DNA from: Rhyacichthys aspro
Lineage: Eukaryota > Chordata > Actinopteri > Gobiiformes > Rhyacichthyidae
Reading direction: 5' to 3'
NCBI GenBank assembly: GCA_036850595.1
Contig: CM072156.1
Coordinates: 7,929,441 to 7,993,440 of the forward strand
Length of the DNA stretch: 64,000 nt
The notes under the pieces are model-generated. The model saw only the letters and a list, made by a program, of their open reading frames with translations, searched no databases and had not been told where the DNA came from. The translations under genes were made by a program, and so were the position numbers. Numbering within the stretch: the first letter of the stretch is position 1; each line of letters opens with the position of its first letter. Below are positions 1 to 11,800 of this stretch, piece by piece.

Positions 1-93
1 CAACATGAATTTTGAACATCTGATCTTTATGTAGTGTAATGCAATACACGTGATTTATGATTATACTTTAAATACCACGGAGTATATAGTTAC

Positions 94-2017
94 CAAAGGG
101 GAATTCTGGGAGATCGATGAATCCCTGACAGTTGCAGTCTGGGGTGTGGTAGGCCAAAGGCTGCACCATGTAGTGTGCCTTCAGTCCAGCCTTATCCACA
201 GCCTCCTTCATCATTTTGACGGCCTTCACACAGGTCAGTGGGTCAAAATGACAGTTGACTCCAACAATCTGGGCACCTATACACAAACAGGCAGTTGTAT
301 GAGTTGTAGATTGTATATAGTAGTTGTAGATTAGTCACACAAACACAGCAGGCTGTTTAAAAAGAGCTCTATTTGATTTACTTTTTTTGTCATTTTGCAC
401 AATAGCTTAATGTGTTTGACCCACCAGCTTTCACCAGACGCACAGCACACTCTCCAGGTGAGATGCCGTGCATGTCACCATCTGGTCCAATGCACAAAGA
501 AGCAGCAACGGGCTTCCCAGTCTCCTTCAGCACCTCCACAGCCCACACGGCCTCCTCAACATGCTCAAAGTACTGCAGGACAGAAACATTGGGCGTCAGA
601 CAAGGCACTTTTTTACCAACAAATGAGGATGTCATTTTATTTGTGTAGGAATTTCTCTACCTCAGCAATCAGGAAGTCCACATTTTTCTTGATGAACACG
701 TCCAGCTGTTTCTTGAGGATGGCCTTGACTTCGGTCTCACTCTTGCAGCTCAGGTAGGACGGAGTCTGACAAACTCCTCCTGCCACGAGAGCATCGCCCT
801 CATTGGCTACTTCACGAGCCAAATCGCAGGCGGCCTCGTTGATTTGAGCTCCCTACAGATGTGACACAGAAGTATTATAAAATGTTAGAAAGATCAGAGC
901 GGAAAAAAAAACATGTTTAAATGGTACTTTTGGCTTACAGTGAAAGAAAGCTTGTTGCCTCTGTTCTCCAGTTTGTCGTCACTGGCGTAAAAGGTGAAGG
1001 TCTGCATCACGTTAGCTCCGGCTCTCAAGAACTCCCTGTGCAGCTGCCGCACTAATGTCATAGTCAACACATTTCATTGTCAGACATGCCTCTGAATTGT
1101 CACACTTAGTATTACAGAGAGCCAAACCATTGTGATTTGTACTTCTTACCAGCTTCTGGGTGCTCAGCAGCGGCTTCAGGGGTCCAGGGACCAGCCTTCA
1201 CATAGCCTCTCTTCTCCAGGGCAAAGACAAAACCTCCATCGCCAATCACAATCTCCCCAGCGTCAAGACGCTCCAAGATTCCCTGTAACAAGAAAAAAAG
1301 AAGCATAATGAAAACCTCAGACATCTATCAACATAAGCCATATTATAGAATAACCATGATACTGGTAAATGGGCCCATTTTAACACACCCAGTAGGATTT
1401 AATATATGCATTTGCACACAACTCACTACATAGAATATAAATCTGTCAGCCAGGAGTTACTTTGTTCAATATGTTTCTTAAGGGAAAACAGTTCCTGACA
1501 GGTCCCTGTGACATGCTTTTGGGCTAATCCCATTGGTGCCTAAATTCTTGACCACAAATTAAAAACAAAACTGCCAATATTTCTGTCTATGGCGTTTATG
1601 CTTTCTGTATTATTGCAAAATTTAAACAAGCAAATTTGTTTTGTTCAGATTTTTCTCCCTAAAAATGTCACATGCACGTGGTGTCAGGGAAATATGACCT
1701 TCCATACCAGCTGTGCAGCACATGCATTAGAAAGCATGCCTTCTGCCCAGCATGAAAAGGCAAGCAAAAATCATGGTTTAAAGTATGCTGTTAGATAGAA
1801 GCAAAGTAAAACTCCATCTAAAATCCAGGAGTACATCCCACTTCATGTACATGACTGAATACTAATGAAAAATACACATCCATAAAGCAGATTACATTTA
1901 AGTTTTTTGGAGTATCATTAAGCTCACTCTGTACATTATGCATTTTGTTTTAGAGTAAATAACTTTAACTGTTTCTGCCTCGATGCAATACTGGACACAT
2001 ACCTTCGCTGGTGCCAT
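94..2017 (-). CDS. bhmt: Betaine-homocysteine S-methyltransferase, copy 1 (3' end off the window)
   Basis: This enzyme moves a methyl group from betaine to homocysteine, giving dimethylglycine and methionine in the cytosol (one-carbon metabolism). Six coding exons are visible on the minus strand: 2003-2017 (MAPAK), 1150-1282, 939-1051, 661-852, 425-572 and 94-276. All have GT-AG borders and phases that join in frame, giving about 261 of the usual ~400 residues. Exons 7-8 must lie left of position 1. The TIM-barrel start (GDGGFVFALEKRGYVKAGPW) and the first zinc-ligand cysteine motif GVNCHFDP are present; the second one (GGCCGFEP) would be in the missing exon 7. It lies head to tail with the complete copy at 2512-4923. 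Exons 2-5 differ clearly from that copy, but exon 6 is nearly identical. No frameshift or stop is seen. Confidence 0.93.
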
Positions 2018-2511
2018 ATTCCTGCAGCTGTGTGGACCCCTGACTGCTCAGACTCTGAGAGGCTGAAGAGACATTAGAGGAGGACATAGGTCCACTATAA
2101 ATCCCTCTGAAGCAGGGGAGGGGTCTAAGTGAGAGCTGCTCTGATTGGCAAGAGCCCAGTTACACAACTGCGGTGTTTACTCCTTCTCCTCCCCTCTTTT
2201 ACTGAATGGGAGTATTGTGAGTGTTACTAGTTTAGTCCAGATAAATGAGGGGTGTTTTTCAGTGTGTTCACCCCCCTCCCCCCTCCCCTTCAGTCTAATT
2301 GTGGGGTTACTGTTTATTATTTGTGATTAGACACACCCACAAAATAAAACGCAAAAACAAGCATCTTTATAAATGTTACAGTTATGAATACTGGTTTATT
2401 GTTGTGTGCTTTACAGTAACATTGTTGCTGTTCGCTGTGACAAGTGCTTTAAATTTGCAACTGAACAGGCAAAGATCTGACAAATGAAAGGAAATAGTGC
2501 TCTTGTTTCTT
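2018..2511. other. Spacer between the two bhmt genes
   Basis: About 490 bp that must hold the 5' leader and promoter of bhmt copy 1 and the 3' UTR of bhmt copy 2, both on the minus strand. A minus-strand AATAAA poly(A) signal reads at 2395-2400, about 110 bp past the copy 2 stop. A weak TATA-like stretch on the minus strand lies near 2095-2102, about 80 bp upstream of the copy 1 ATG. No other gene is seen. Confidence 0.55.
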
Positions 2512-4923
2512 TTACGCAGTGGACTTGGCCTTCTTCTGCATCTCCACCACACGCTGCATTTCCTGAACAGTGGTGGCCTCTCTGTGCTGCAGCAGCTCAG
2601 TGTGGCCCTTGGTCACCCCCCAGCCCTCAGGAGTGGACAGTGATGGGCACTTAGGACGACCAGAGGCAGGCAGGATGTTCTCCCAGTAATCCCGACGGGC
2701 TCTGAAAAAATTTTTAATTGTGTTAAATTGTACATTTGTAGAACAGCAACAGGTCAACAATCTTCACATTAAAACTACAAAAATGGCTGTTTTGCTTTTG
2801 ACTGGGTTCCTGCCTTACTTTTACTTTTCCCTTGTTGCCAATGACTGAAAGTTACTTCATTGTCAAAACTACAAATGTACAACTTTCTTAGTGTTTTTGA
2901 AAATAATTGAGACCAGTCCTGACCTGGCTCTGACCCAGGGTTTGGTGTGCATCTCCAAACCAGCGCCCCATTTTCCATGTTTCTCTGATGCAGCTGGCAG
3001 GAAGCCTCTCTCAGTTGCTAGCTCCTCAGCCACAGCCCTGATGTGGTAGGGTTCAAACCCACAGCAGCCTCCAATGAAGCGGATACCTGCGTTGTAGGCC
3101 TCTCTGGCGTACTGGTGCATGTCCCAGCGGGTCAGGATCCTGGGCTCCAGAGCTAAGAATAACAAAAACTAATTTTCTGTTCCGTTTTTAAAAGTTCACA
3201 TATAAAAGAAGTCTTACCAAAGGGGAATTCTGGGAGATCGATGAATCCCTGACAGTTGCAGTCTGGGGTGTGGTAGGCCAAAGGCTGCACCATGTAGTGT
3301 GCCTTCAGTCCAGCCTTATCCACAGCCTCCTTCATCATTTTGACAGTCTTCACACAGGTCAGTGGGTCAAAATGGCAGTTGACTCCAACAATCTGGGCAC
3401 CTAGAAACAGCACTGATCAGTTAAGCCACATCTGAAACACCATCGCCACCTTAGTAGACTGGCCAACAACTTAATTCACTATTTAAGTCAGCTCAGGCAC
3501 AAAATGTGAAATCTACCAAAACTGGATTATCGAGTGTCCAAGGAATTAATAAAATGTAGAAGGTAACGCTTTAAGAAACAAGTAAATGTGAAAACTGAAG
3601 GATTCAGACCAAACCATGACCAAAGCTAAAGCCATTAAGGTGTAAGAGGGACTTTATTGGATGTATAAAAACTGAACTCCTTCAACATAAATGAAGCCAA
3701 TACCAGCTTTCAGCAGACGGACAGCACACTCTCCAGGTGAGACGCCGTGCATGTCTCCCTCTGGTCCAATGCACAAGGAGGCAGCCACAGGTTTTCTACT
3801 TGTCTTTAGCACCTGCACAGCCCACTCTGCTTCCTCGACATGCTCAAAGTACTGCAGGACAGAAACACTGCTGTCATGTATACATCCATGTTAATATCAC
3901 AATTTAATTCACAGCATTTTTGTTTTTTCGTGACTGGTGAGTGTACCTCAGCGATTAGAAAGTCCACATTCTTTTTCATGAACACATCCAGCTGTTTCTT
4001 GAAGATGGTCTTCACTTCGGTCTCGCTCTTGCAGCTCAGGTAGGACGGAGTCTGAGACACTCCTCCTGCCACGAGAGCGTCGCCCTCACTGGCTACTTCC
4101 CTCGCCAGGTCACATGCTGCCTCGTTGACTTGTGTACCCTGATGAAAATGATCACGATGATGCCATTTTGGAGAAACTACTATGTGTATGAGATTAGATT
4201 CTTTGTTTGTGTTTGTCTATTGTTGAATACCTACTGTTATTCTGAGTGTCTGGCCCCTGTTCTCTAGTTTGTCATCACTTGCATAGAACGTGAACGCCTG
4301 CATGATGTTAGAGCCAGCTCTGAGGAACTCTCTGTGCAGCTGTCTCACTAACACAAACAGAAAAAGAGCATTATTTGTTTTGGAACAAAGTCGTGATTTG
4401 AATAAATAAATGTTGGCATTACGCACCGGCCTCTGGATGTGTGACAGTGGCCTCGGGGGTCCATGGCCCAGCTTTGACATATCCCCTCTTCTCCAGAGCA
4501 AATACAAAGCCTCCATCACCAATCACCACCTCCCCAGCATTCAGACGTTCAAGGATACCCTGCAGGAACACATTAAGTATAATTTAATAGATTATAATTT
4601 CAAAATTCAAGACTGTAAAACTGAAATACATGATTATGCACAGCATACAGCATCAAATCCATAGCTCTATACATTTTTGTGGAATGGACACTTTTGATTC
4701 AGATACAAAGGTTGAAGAATAATTCACTTTTACACTACTTTACCGACCTGTACTGCTTTAGTCCAGTTTTTCACATGTTGCACATGCACCAAACCGACAC
4801 AATCTATTTCTCAGTTCATTGTACTAGAAACCACATATTGGTCAGTGTATAGTTAAAGTGCAGATTATACGTTAGTTACACTGTCCGTACAGAGAGGCTC
4901 CTTACCTTCTTGCCTGGTGCCAT
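2512..4923 (-). CDS. bhmt: Betaine-homocysteine S-methyltransferase, copy 2 (complete)
   Basis: This is a complete zinc-dependent methyltransferase making methionine from homocysteine and betaine. The exons are 4906-4923 (MAPGKK), 4427-4559, 4235-4347, 3947-4138, 3704-3851, 3218-3400, 2924-3152 and 2512-2701. They have GT-AG borders and sum to 1206 nt, or 401 residues; mammalian BHMT is about 406. The zinc-ligand cysteines are C210 in GVNCHFDP and C292/C293 in GGCCGFEPYH. The tail motif RARRDYWENILPASGRP fits the C-terminal oligomerisation arm. The start is fixed by the short first exon typical of BHMT and by a TATA box 84 bp upstream. It is the tandem partner of copy 1, and exon 6 shares 180 of 183 bases with it. 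BHMT and BHMT2 are not separable from what I can see; the intact C-terminal arm favours BHMT. Confidence 0.96.
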
Positions 4924-5006
4924 CTCTTCGTTATAGGTTCAGTTGCAGCACTTGTGACAGTGAACTCTCTTTAGGCCTGAACAGAGCTCACACTGCTTTG
5001 TGTCCG

Positions 5007-5013
5007 TTTTATA
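5007..5013 (-). promoter_or_regulatory. bhmt: TATA box of bhmt copy 2
   Basis: TATAAAA reads on the minus strand, 84-90 bp upstream of the ATG at 4923. This puts transcription start near 4980 and leaves a 5' leader of about 55-60 nt. Confidence 0.65.
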
Positions 5014-7388
5014 CAGTGGCATGAGGATGGGCGGATTTTATTTTGGTGCCAAATCTAAGCGTCATATTTGTTTTGGCTTTGTGCAACACAGTCTGGTTCA
5101 CGATTCATTGTAGATGGCATGGGTTCAGGTGAGGCAAGAACATGTGTTTTTTTCTAAATGCCTGTCAGTTTAATAATTATTTTAGCATGTCATGGCAATT
5201 GGGTCACTAGATGAAATATTAACTTATACCTTGGCCATGTCGTAGATGTAGGAAGCATAAAAAACACAAACACTTGTTTAATACAGTTGATTATCTGCTT
5301 TCATTTACTCCATTTGTTCTCTAACAGCAAGAGAAATTGGATTGGTTAAAAACAAAATAAAATTTGGATTTGAATCTGCTGATTGTGTGGTTGATGCATT
5401 TCTGTGAAAGTGATCACACTAAAAAAGCTTATTAATTCAGTTTGGATTGACAGACTTGCAGTGAGCAGAGCTGGAGTAGCTCACAACTCCCCCTGTTGGT
5501 ACAATATGATACATTTTAAGATTTAACAAATCGTTCACCCATTTTGATGAAACTGTGTGATATTAATGTACAACGTAGTGTATATTTTAAAATGACTTCA
5601 TTTACCCAGGTTAGCCCGTCTGCTTTGCAGTCGTGTGCTTTACCCATTACACACACTCATAGATATGGGAGTATTGACCTTCGGTGCAGTGAGTAGATCT
5701 GTCATTACTGGGTCTATCCAGTTTCAGGGAGAATGTTACAGATCTTTGCTGTTTATCAACAGAGCCAAAGTCCAGGAGAATTCCTCTAGTCTGTAGCTAT
5801 TTCAAATGTTTCATTGTTAGTGTTAAAACTGAGGCATATTATTAAGTTAGAGATGTAACACTGTGGCCTTATGTGCATCTGCGTTTATGTCTAGAGCTAT
5901 CGATAGAAATAGCTCTAATGTTTCAAGTGTCACTAAAGTGCTGACTCAGACAGCAGTAAAGGAGACCCCAAATACCATGTGCAGGCTGGACCACAAGTCT
6001 CCTCTGGAAAGAGCTGGAATCCATGTGGATTTTGCTCAGACTGCCCTCTGCACATTTCACACCACAAAGACTGACCAAATGACTTATATAAACCATATTC
6101 TTGGGAAACCCACAATAGGATGTGTTGGAAAGGCTGCTAGGTATACATTTAAGATACACGTAATAATATCTCTCTATGCCTTTTATTATTTGTTCCTACT
6201 TGTATCAGAAAACTCACAGAAGCCAGATCAAGTTATAGGTTACTACCTCGTAGCTAAAATGTGTGCATGAGCTCACATAGATCACTTTGAAATCTATTTG
6301 CAGTGTTACATTTCTCTTGGGATATTCCAGCTATTCCAGTTGGTAGAGAGCAGTGAGATATTTTCTACTTCTGAACAGAACTAGTTTTCACAGGCTGCAG
6401 CTGGAGCCAAGGCTGAACGCACTGAAAGACCTGAATGAAGGGAGTGGAGGAGGTGGTTAGGAGGTGGAACACAGTGGAGCACATTGCGAGGTGGATGGAG
6501 TTTAAACTATGACAGAGCAAAGATGGCGGCTGGGAAAAAGACAGATTTGTGGAATGAGAATGGTGAAAGAGGGCACAGAAGCTTGCACGTCTGCAAACCC
6601 CAGACTATCACCGGGGAACACATTTGTAATGTGAATGACCTGGGTTGACACTGATAAAGTTTTGGTTAACTATTGACTGTTCAAATGCCAATAAAATGAC
6701 AGAGTTGCTTCAGACACTTCACATACTTTTTTAGACATGTTTGGCTAAGGCTTTAAAATATCTGTGGACACGGGCTATTTTGTTTGCGCTGTAAACTGCA
6801 TGGCATTTTATGTACTTAAAATTTAAAGGGTTGATGCATATGTGAATCTATCCATAGACTCCAGACCAACAAGTTTTTCTCTGTCTTCTCTCTTGTTGGT
6901 TTACCTCCACCCCTTTTAGTCGTCCAATCACAGCTCAGGCTGGAGAACACGCTCACACTGGAGCTGTCCTTTTGTCTTCATAGATTTCTAGGCCACTAAA
7001 AGATACCAGAGTGAGGCGTAGGGTTAGCAAGGTGAGTGAGTAACGTGCCCTTTGACCCAGTATTACTGCGTCATCATTTCTTATCTCTCTTTAACTAACT
7101 TACACTCCATACATAAAAGCTAATGTATTGTAAAACTGAGTCACAATAAGAGGATACATACTCACTGTTTCACTCATTACATTATATTAAAACCTGACAC
7201 AGACAGTAATGATAATCTCTGTTTTCTGCATTGAGACTGACTGAATGCTTGGAATAAAAAAATAACTGATGATAGAAATGAGCTATTTCTAAATTCTATA
7301 TTATGTACATGCATTTATATACCTTAATTCTATGTCTGGAAATTATACTAAATTTAACAAATTGCTGACTCTACTCCTTGGTCTAAGT

Positions 7389-7784
7389 CAGAGGTTCCCA
7401 AACTTTTCAGAAACAGGCACAAGGCCTATATAAAACAGGTATGGCAACAAAACAAAGAACACAACCTAACAACCATATTATCATTTTAGTAATACAAGAG
7501 TGGTGAATACATCAGTAAAAGAAGTCCCAATGTAAAAACTGAACTGACAAGTGAACACTGTCTGCAGGAGCAGGACAAAAGCATAAACATAAAACATTAA
7601 ATACATGGTCCAATTGCCATTGTTTATTTTGAGTCAAACAACAGATTTGAGTGAGATTTGCTTTTTATTATTAAAAAAATATAAAATTTCAGTTTTAAAA
7701 TAATTTCTGGAAAATCATCTTGCGACCCTCCTGTCAGGGTCTCGCGACCCCCGGGGGTCCTGACCCCCACTCTGGGAACCCCTG
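7389..7784. mobile_element. hAT-type MITE with 8-bp target duplication
   Basis: The ends are inverted repeats: CAGAGGTTCCCAAAC at the left and, read from the right end inward, CAGGGGTTCCCAGAG. They are flanked by the 8-bp direct repeats gtctaagt (7381-7388) and gtcaaagt (7785-7792), which match at 7 of 8 bases. An 8-bp duplication and CAG...CTG termini are the hAT superfamily pattern. The 396-bp body has no transposase frame, so the element is non-autonomous. Confidence 0.8.
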
Positions 7785-7968
7785 GTCAAAGTTATAGCTA
7801 CATGGTAAGGCCTGGCTCCTTGTTCAGCTTTGGCTGGTATTTAATTCAAAGGTCTCCATGGCTGATGACGGCCACAAGAGGGTTCCATTGTGCCCAGACT
7901 TACTGACTGTGGTACATGTGGGTTAATAGCTTCATTCATTATCTACTGCTTGACATTACTTAGTTAGT

Positions 7969-7996
7969 AAATAATAATAATAATGATAACAACAAC

Positions 7997-8030
<34 letters not shown>
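7969..8030. repeat. (AAT)n microsatellite, interrupted
   Basis: A run of AAT trinucleotides broken by a short AAC patch (near 7987-7996), about 62 bp long. Confidence 0.9.
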
Positions 8031-8031
<1 letters not shown>

Positions 8032-8758
8032 AGAAGAAATTATTGGTTGAGTACGACCTAGATAGGCTATTACTTGCTTAATTTCCACAATGATTATAGC
8101 TAGAACTTAGAAGTAAAACTGTCTGCATTTGATCCTCAATATGTTTTCTCTGTAGCTAATGTGATAGTAAGACAAGATCACAACAAGACTGAATTGATTG
8201 ATAAATCTAGTCAGTGACTAACATGTTTGAACATCGCTGTTAATACCAAGGTTGATAGTCTATAATAAGCATTACTCACTTCTCACCACTAGAGGGAGAT
8301 CTGTCGTTAGTAATGGCCAACATAGAGACCGCTGCAAATATACAATCACTGCACTGTCAGACACAGCCAAATTAGTATTATTTTACAGTACAAGTTTATA
8401 GTACTGGTCTATTTCTGTTGGATATTAAGTAGACAGTTCATACAAACACAAACAAAATTGCTACAAGCTATTTGCTAGCTATTCCTCCCCACTATCAGAG
8501 AGAGGACTAGAAACTGAAACGTAATTAATCAGTTAACTAACTAAACTGTTGGTTACTGTAACCATGGATACAGCCATGTTTGTAACCTGCTTAGTTGGAT
8601 TTGTTACCTGTTTGGTTCAAGAAAAAGACAAGTACAACACAAGCTAGTTTTATTTTTCTGCGTAGTCTGCCATTAAAAAAACAAAACAGTAGTTTACCTT
8701 AAAAAATTCAAAACTGAGGGGGCTCGGTCACGGTTTTCAGGTGACGCATCGGTCGCTG

Positions 8759-8822
8759 ATTGGCTGCATTTTCAAGGTATGCTAATAAGGGGGCGGGGCA
8801 AGAGAACGAGTACGTGACGTCA
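8759..8822 (+). promoter_or_regulatory. cnnm4: cnnm4 core promoter: CCAAT (reverse), GC box, CRE
   Basis: Within 100 bp upstream of the cnnm4 ATG lie an ATTGG (reverse CCAAT, 8759-8763), a GGGGGCGGGGC GC box (about 8789-8799) and a perfect palindromic CRE, TGACGTCA (8815-8822). There is no TATA box. This suggests a CpG-type promoter with possible CREB/ATF input. That function is inferred from the motifs only. Confidence 0.6.
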
Positions 8823-8852
8823 GTTCCCCCATTCGCAGTGAGCGAAACAAAC

Positions 8853-11800
8853 ATGGCGGTAGACTCGAGTGGACGAACGTTTAGGCTAACTTTATTCGTA
8901 TTTACCTGTGTTTTTGTGGGCACCCAGACTGAGGCGGTGGGCTCGGAGTCAAGAGGCCTCACTCGGATTCTTGGCATGAGGTTGGAGAGAAGCGACACAC
9001 CGTCAGCCACCACGGAAAAAGGGGTAATCCAGGTGACCGAGGGCAGTGACATCTTCTGCAGGTTTTACGGGCTGCACTTGTTCCCCAACAGCTCGGGTCT
9101 CATCAGGTTTATGGAACTGTACTCTAGTGACAAAGAGGATGACGAACTGGGTGCTATTAATGTGCCCCTCAACAGGACTTGTCCTGAACACACAAAGGAT
9201 GTAATAGTGAAAGGAGGCATGAATGTTTCTAACCAAAACACTGCCGGAGTGGTCAGCCTCCGCGTCAAGCAGCTCCGTAAGAGCGAGGTGGTCAAGGTGT
9301 TCGGCTTGTGTGTCCGGGATAGCCTCGAAGATGAGTGGCGACTGCTGGATGAACAGGACGGTAGGCTGCGGGTGGTGGAGGAGAAGAAGTCGCTCCTTCC
9401 CATGTGGTTACAGGTGATCCTCATCGCCTGCTTGTTGGTGCTGTCCGGTATGTTTAGTGGGCTTAACCTAGGGCTGATGGCATTGGATCCCATGGAACTG
9501 CGCATAGTGCAGAGCTGTGGCACCGAGAAGGAGAAGAAATATGCTCGAAAGATTGAGCCTATTCGCAGGAAAGGTAACTACCTCCTGTGCTCTCTGCTTC
9601 TTGGAAATGTCCTGGTCAACACTACTCTCACTATTCTACTTGACGACCTCATAGGCTCAGGATTAGGAGCAGTGGTGGCTTCTACTATTGGCATTGTCAT
9701 TTTTGGTGAAATTGTCCCTCAAGCTCTGTGTTCCCGTCATGGTTTGGCAGTAGGTGCCAACACCATCCTTGTCACTAAGTTGTTCATGCTGTTGACTTTC
9801 CCACTGTCATGGCCCATCAGTAAAATACTAGACTGTGTCCTAGGTCAGGAAATCGGCACAGTGTACAACAGGGAGAAGCTGGTGGAGATGCTCAAAGTGA
9901 CCGAGCCCTACAATGACCTAGTGAAAGAGGAGCTCAACATGATTCAAGGAGCGCTGGAGCTCAGGACCAAAACCGTAGAGGATGTCATGACACCGCTCAA
10001 CAATTGCTTTATGATTAGTAGTGACGCAGTGTTAGACTTCAACACAATGTCTGAGATCATGGAGAGTGGATACACAAGGATACCTGTGTATGAGGATGAG
10101 CGCTCAAACATAGTGGACATTCTGTTCGTCAAAGACTTGGCCTTTGTCGACCCAGATGACGGCACCACCCTCAAGACCATCACCAAATTCTACAACCATC
10201 CTGTCCACTTTGTCTTCCATGACACTAAGTTGGATGCCATGCTTGAGGAGTTCAAGAAAGGTGGGTGGAATGTCTTTGTCATGGATTCAGGGTGCATTTC
10301 TTAGAAGGTGTGTGCAGCTCTGGTTGGAGTTCATTCAATAGCTAACACAGCTCCATGTTGAAACACTTCCCCATTGAACTATTCTGTCCTGCATTGCTAC
10401 TTTCCCTCACACAAACACACAGTGCCTCTCAGGAGGACACACACACTGACGCCATTCCCCGCAGGGATATATTTTTCCTTTCTCAGGCATCTCATCACAA
10501 GGTCACAGACAGTAGAGACACTCGCTCTCTCTGTGTCTGTTTCCCAGTGCAGTGAGTAAACAGGGACTGCCTTTCTGTCAGTGTAGTAGCAACATTATCC
10601 AACTGTAAGTCATAGTAATGGATGTAATGTTTCACTGAACTTTGTTTTGCACTGTAAACAGAGTGATACACATCTCAGTTTTATCTCCCGTAGAGTGACG
10701 GCTGTAGCCAGAGTTATGATATCCACAGCACAGGGGGATTGCAGCCAATAAACAGCTCTGTGGATCAGCTCAGTAGTGTTTGCTGGCAGGTTTGAAGCTT
10801 TTGGCACCTTCAGTGTCCACACACACAGATTTGTGTTCCTGTGTGTTTAGTGAATATAACTTGCATTATCCATGAGGCTTGAGCATTATATTTAAATCTA
10901 TAGTGAAACTTTTTTGATCAAAATAACATCCATAATGTTCATATGTGTTATATCTGCAATAACTGATCACACCTTTCATTATTCCTGCAAAATATATTGA
11001 ATTCTTGCAACCTTAACAGATACAGTAAACTTTATTTCATGTGAATTCACGCTTTGCATTTTAACAGGCTTATCAGACACTGCCATAAATCTCATCCATT
11101 GTAAACACATGTACCACCATACACCAAATATTTATTACATTTTTTTTTTACTATTTAATTACCATGGCAAATAGCATCATCAGTACAATTGCATGCAGCC
11201 TTACCTAAAAAAAAAGCTTACAATGGTAGTTGAATAATTCTTAAGATTAATTACTGTATAAAACTGATAATCTAGTAAGTTAAAGCTGATGAAGAGTCAG
11301 GTTGTTGCTCCTTTGATAGGAACTGTGAGAGCCTAAAGTGATAAAGTACGTTAAATTAAACATGCTGTTCTAATCTGACATAATATTTTTGTGCTGTGTC
11401 AGCCTCCACGCTGCGACTCGGCAGCATGCAGCCTCGTATCCGTGGTAACAGGCTTGATTACGCTGCCCGCCCCCTGCTTCCTCTCTGACCCAGCTCCCCA
11501 CTTACATCTCGAGTTCCTCTCACTCGCTGCTTGGCATTCGTTTCCAATGGTGATAGCATCCAGCGGCGACCGTTTGTGTGTTTCTATAAGTTGTGCTTTG
11601 GAGCGTGAGAGCCTGTTGAACCGCTGACATTTACTGAACTGTGTAAGGACAGTCATTGCAAAATCATTCTATTCATTTTCATGCTGTGACCTTTAAATGA
11701 TCTTATTAGATGCTATGAATTTTTAATGAGACACTGGGCCTTGGCAGAAGGGTGTCTTTAAGGTCACAGAAACTACACAGGAAGTTAACACTTTCAGTTA

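Larger units (their letters stand above)
5014..8758. other. Intergenic DNA between bhmt and cnnm4
   Basis: Promoter side of both divergent neighbours (bhmt leftward, cnnm4 rightward). I find no credible exon. The longest open stretch (135 codons at 5863-6270) has no domain-like composition and no splice context. A 41-codon open frame begins with ATGGCGGCTGGG near 6522 but has nothing else to support it. The region contains one hAT-type MITE (7389-7784), an AAT microsatellite (7969-8030) and a CTCF-like 13-mer at 8286-8298. Confidence 0.6.

Noticed and set aside
5863..6270. 135-codon open frame between bhmt and cnnm4
   Set aside because: No recognisable motif, no promoter or poly(A) arrangement, and competing open frames on the other strand.
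6480..6650. Short frame starting ATGGCGGCTGGG (41 codons)
   Set aside because: The start context is good, but the product is tiny, unrecognised, and has no splice or promoter support.
8708..9523. Minus-strand open frames over cnnm4 exon 1 (114 and 152 codons)
   Set aside because: Shadows of the strongly coding plus strand; no independent motifs.
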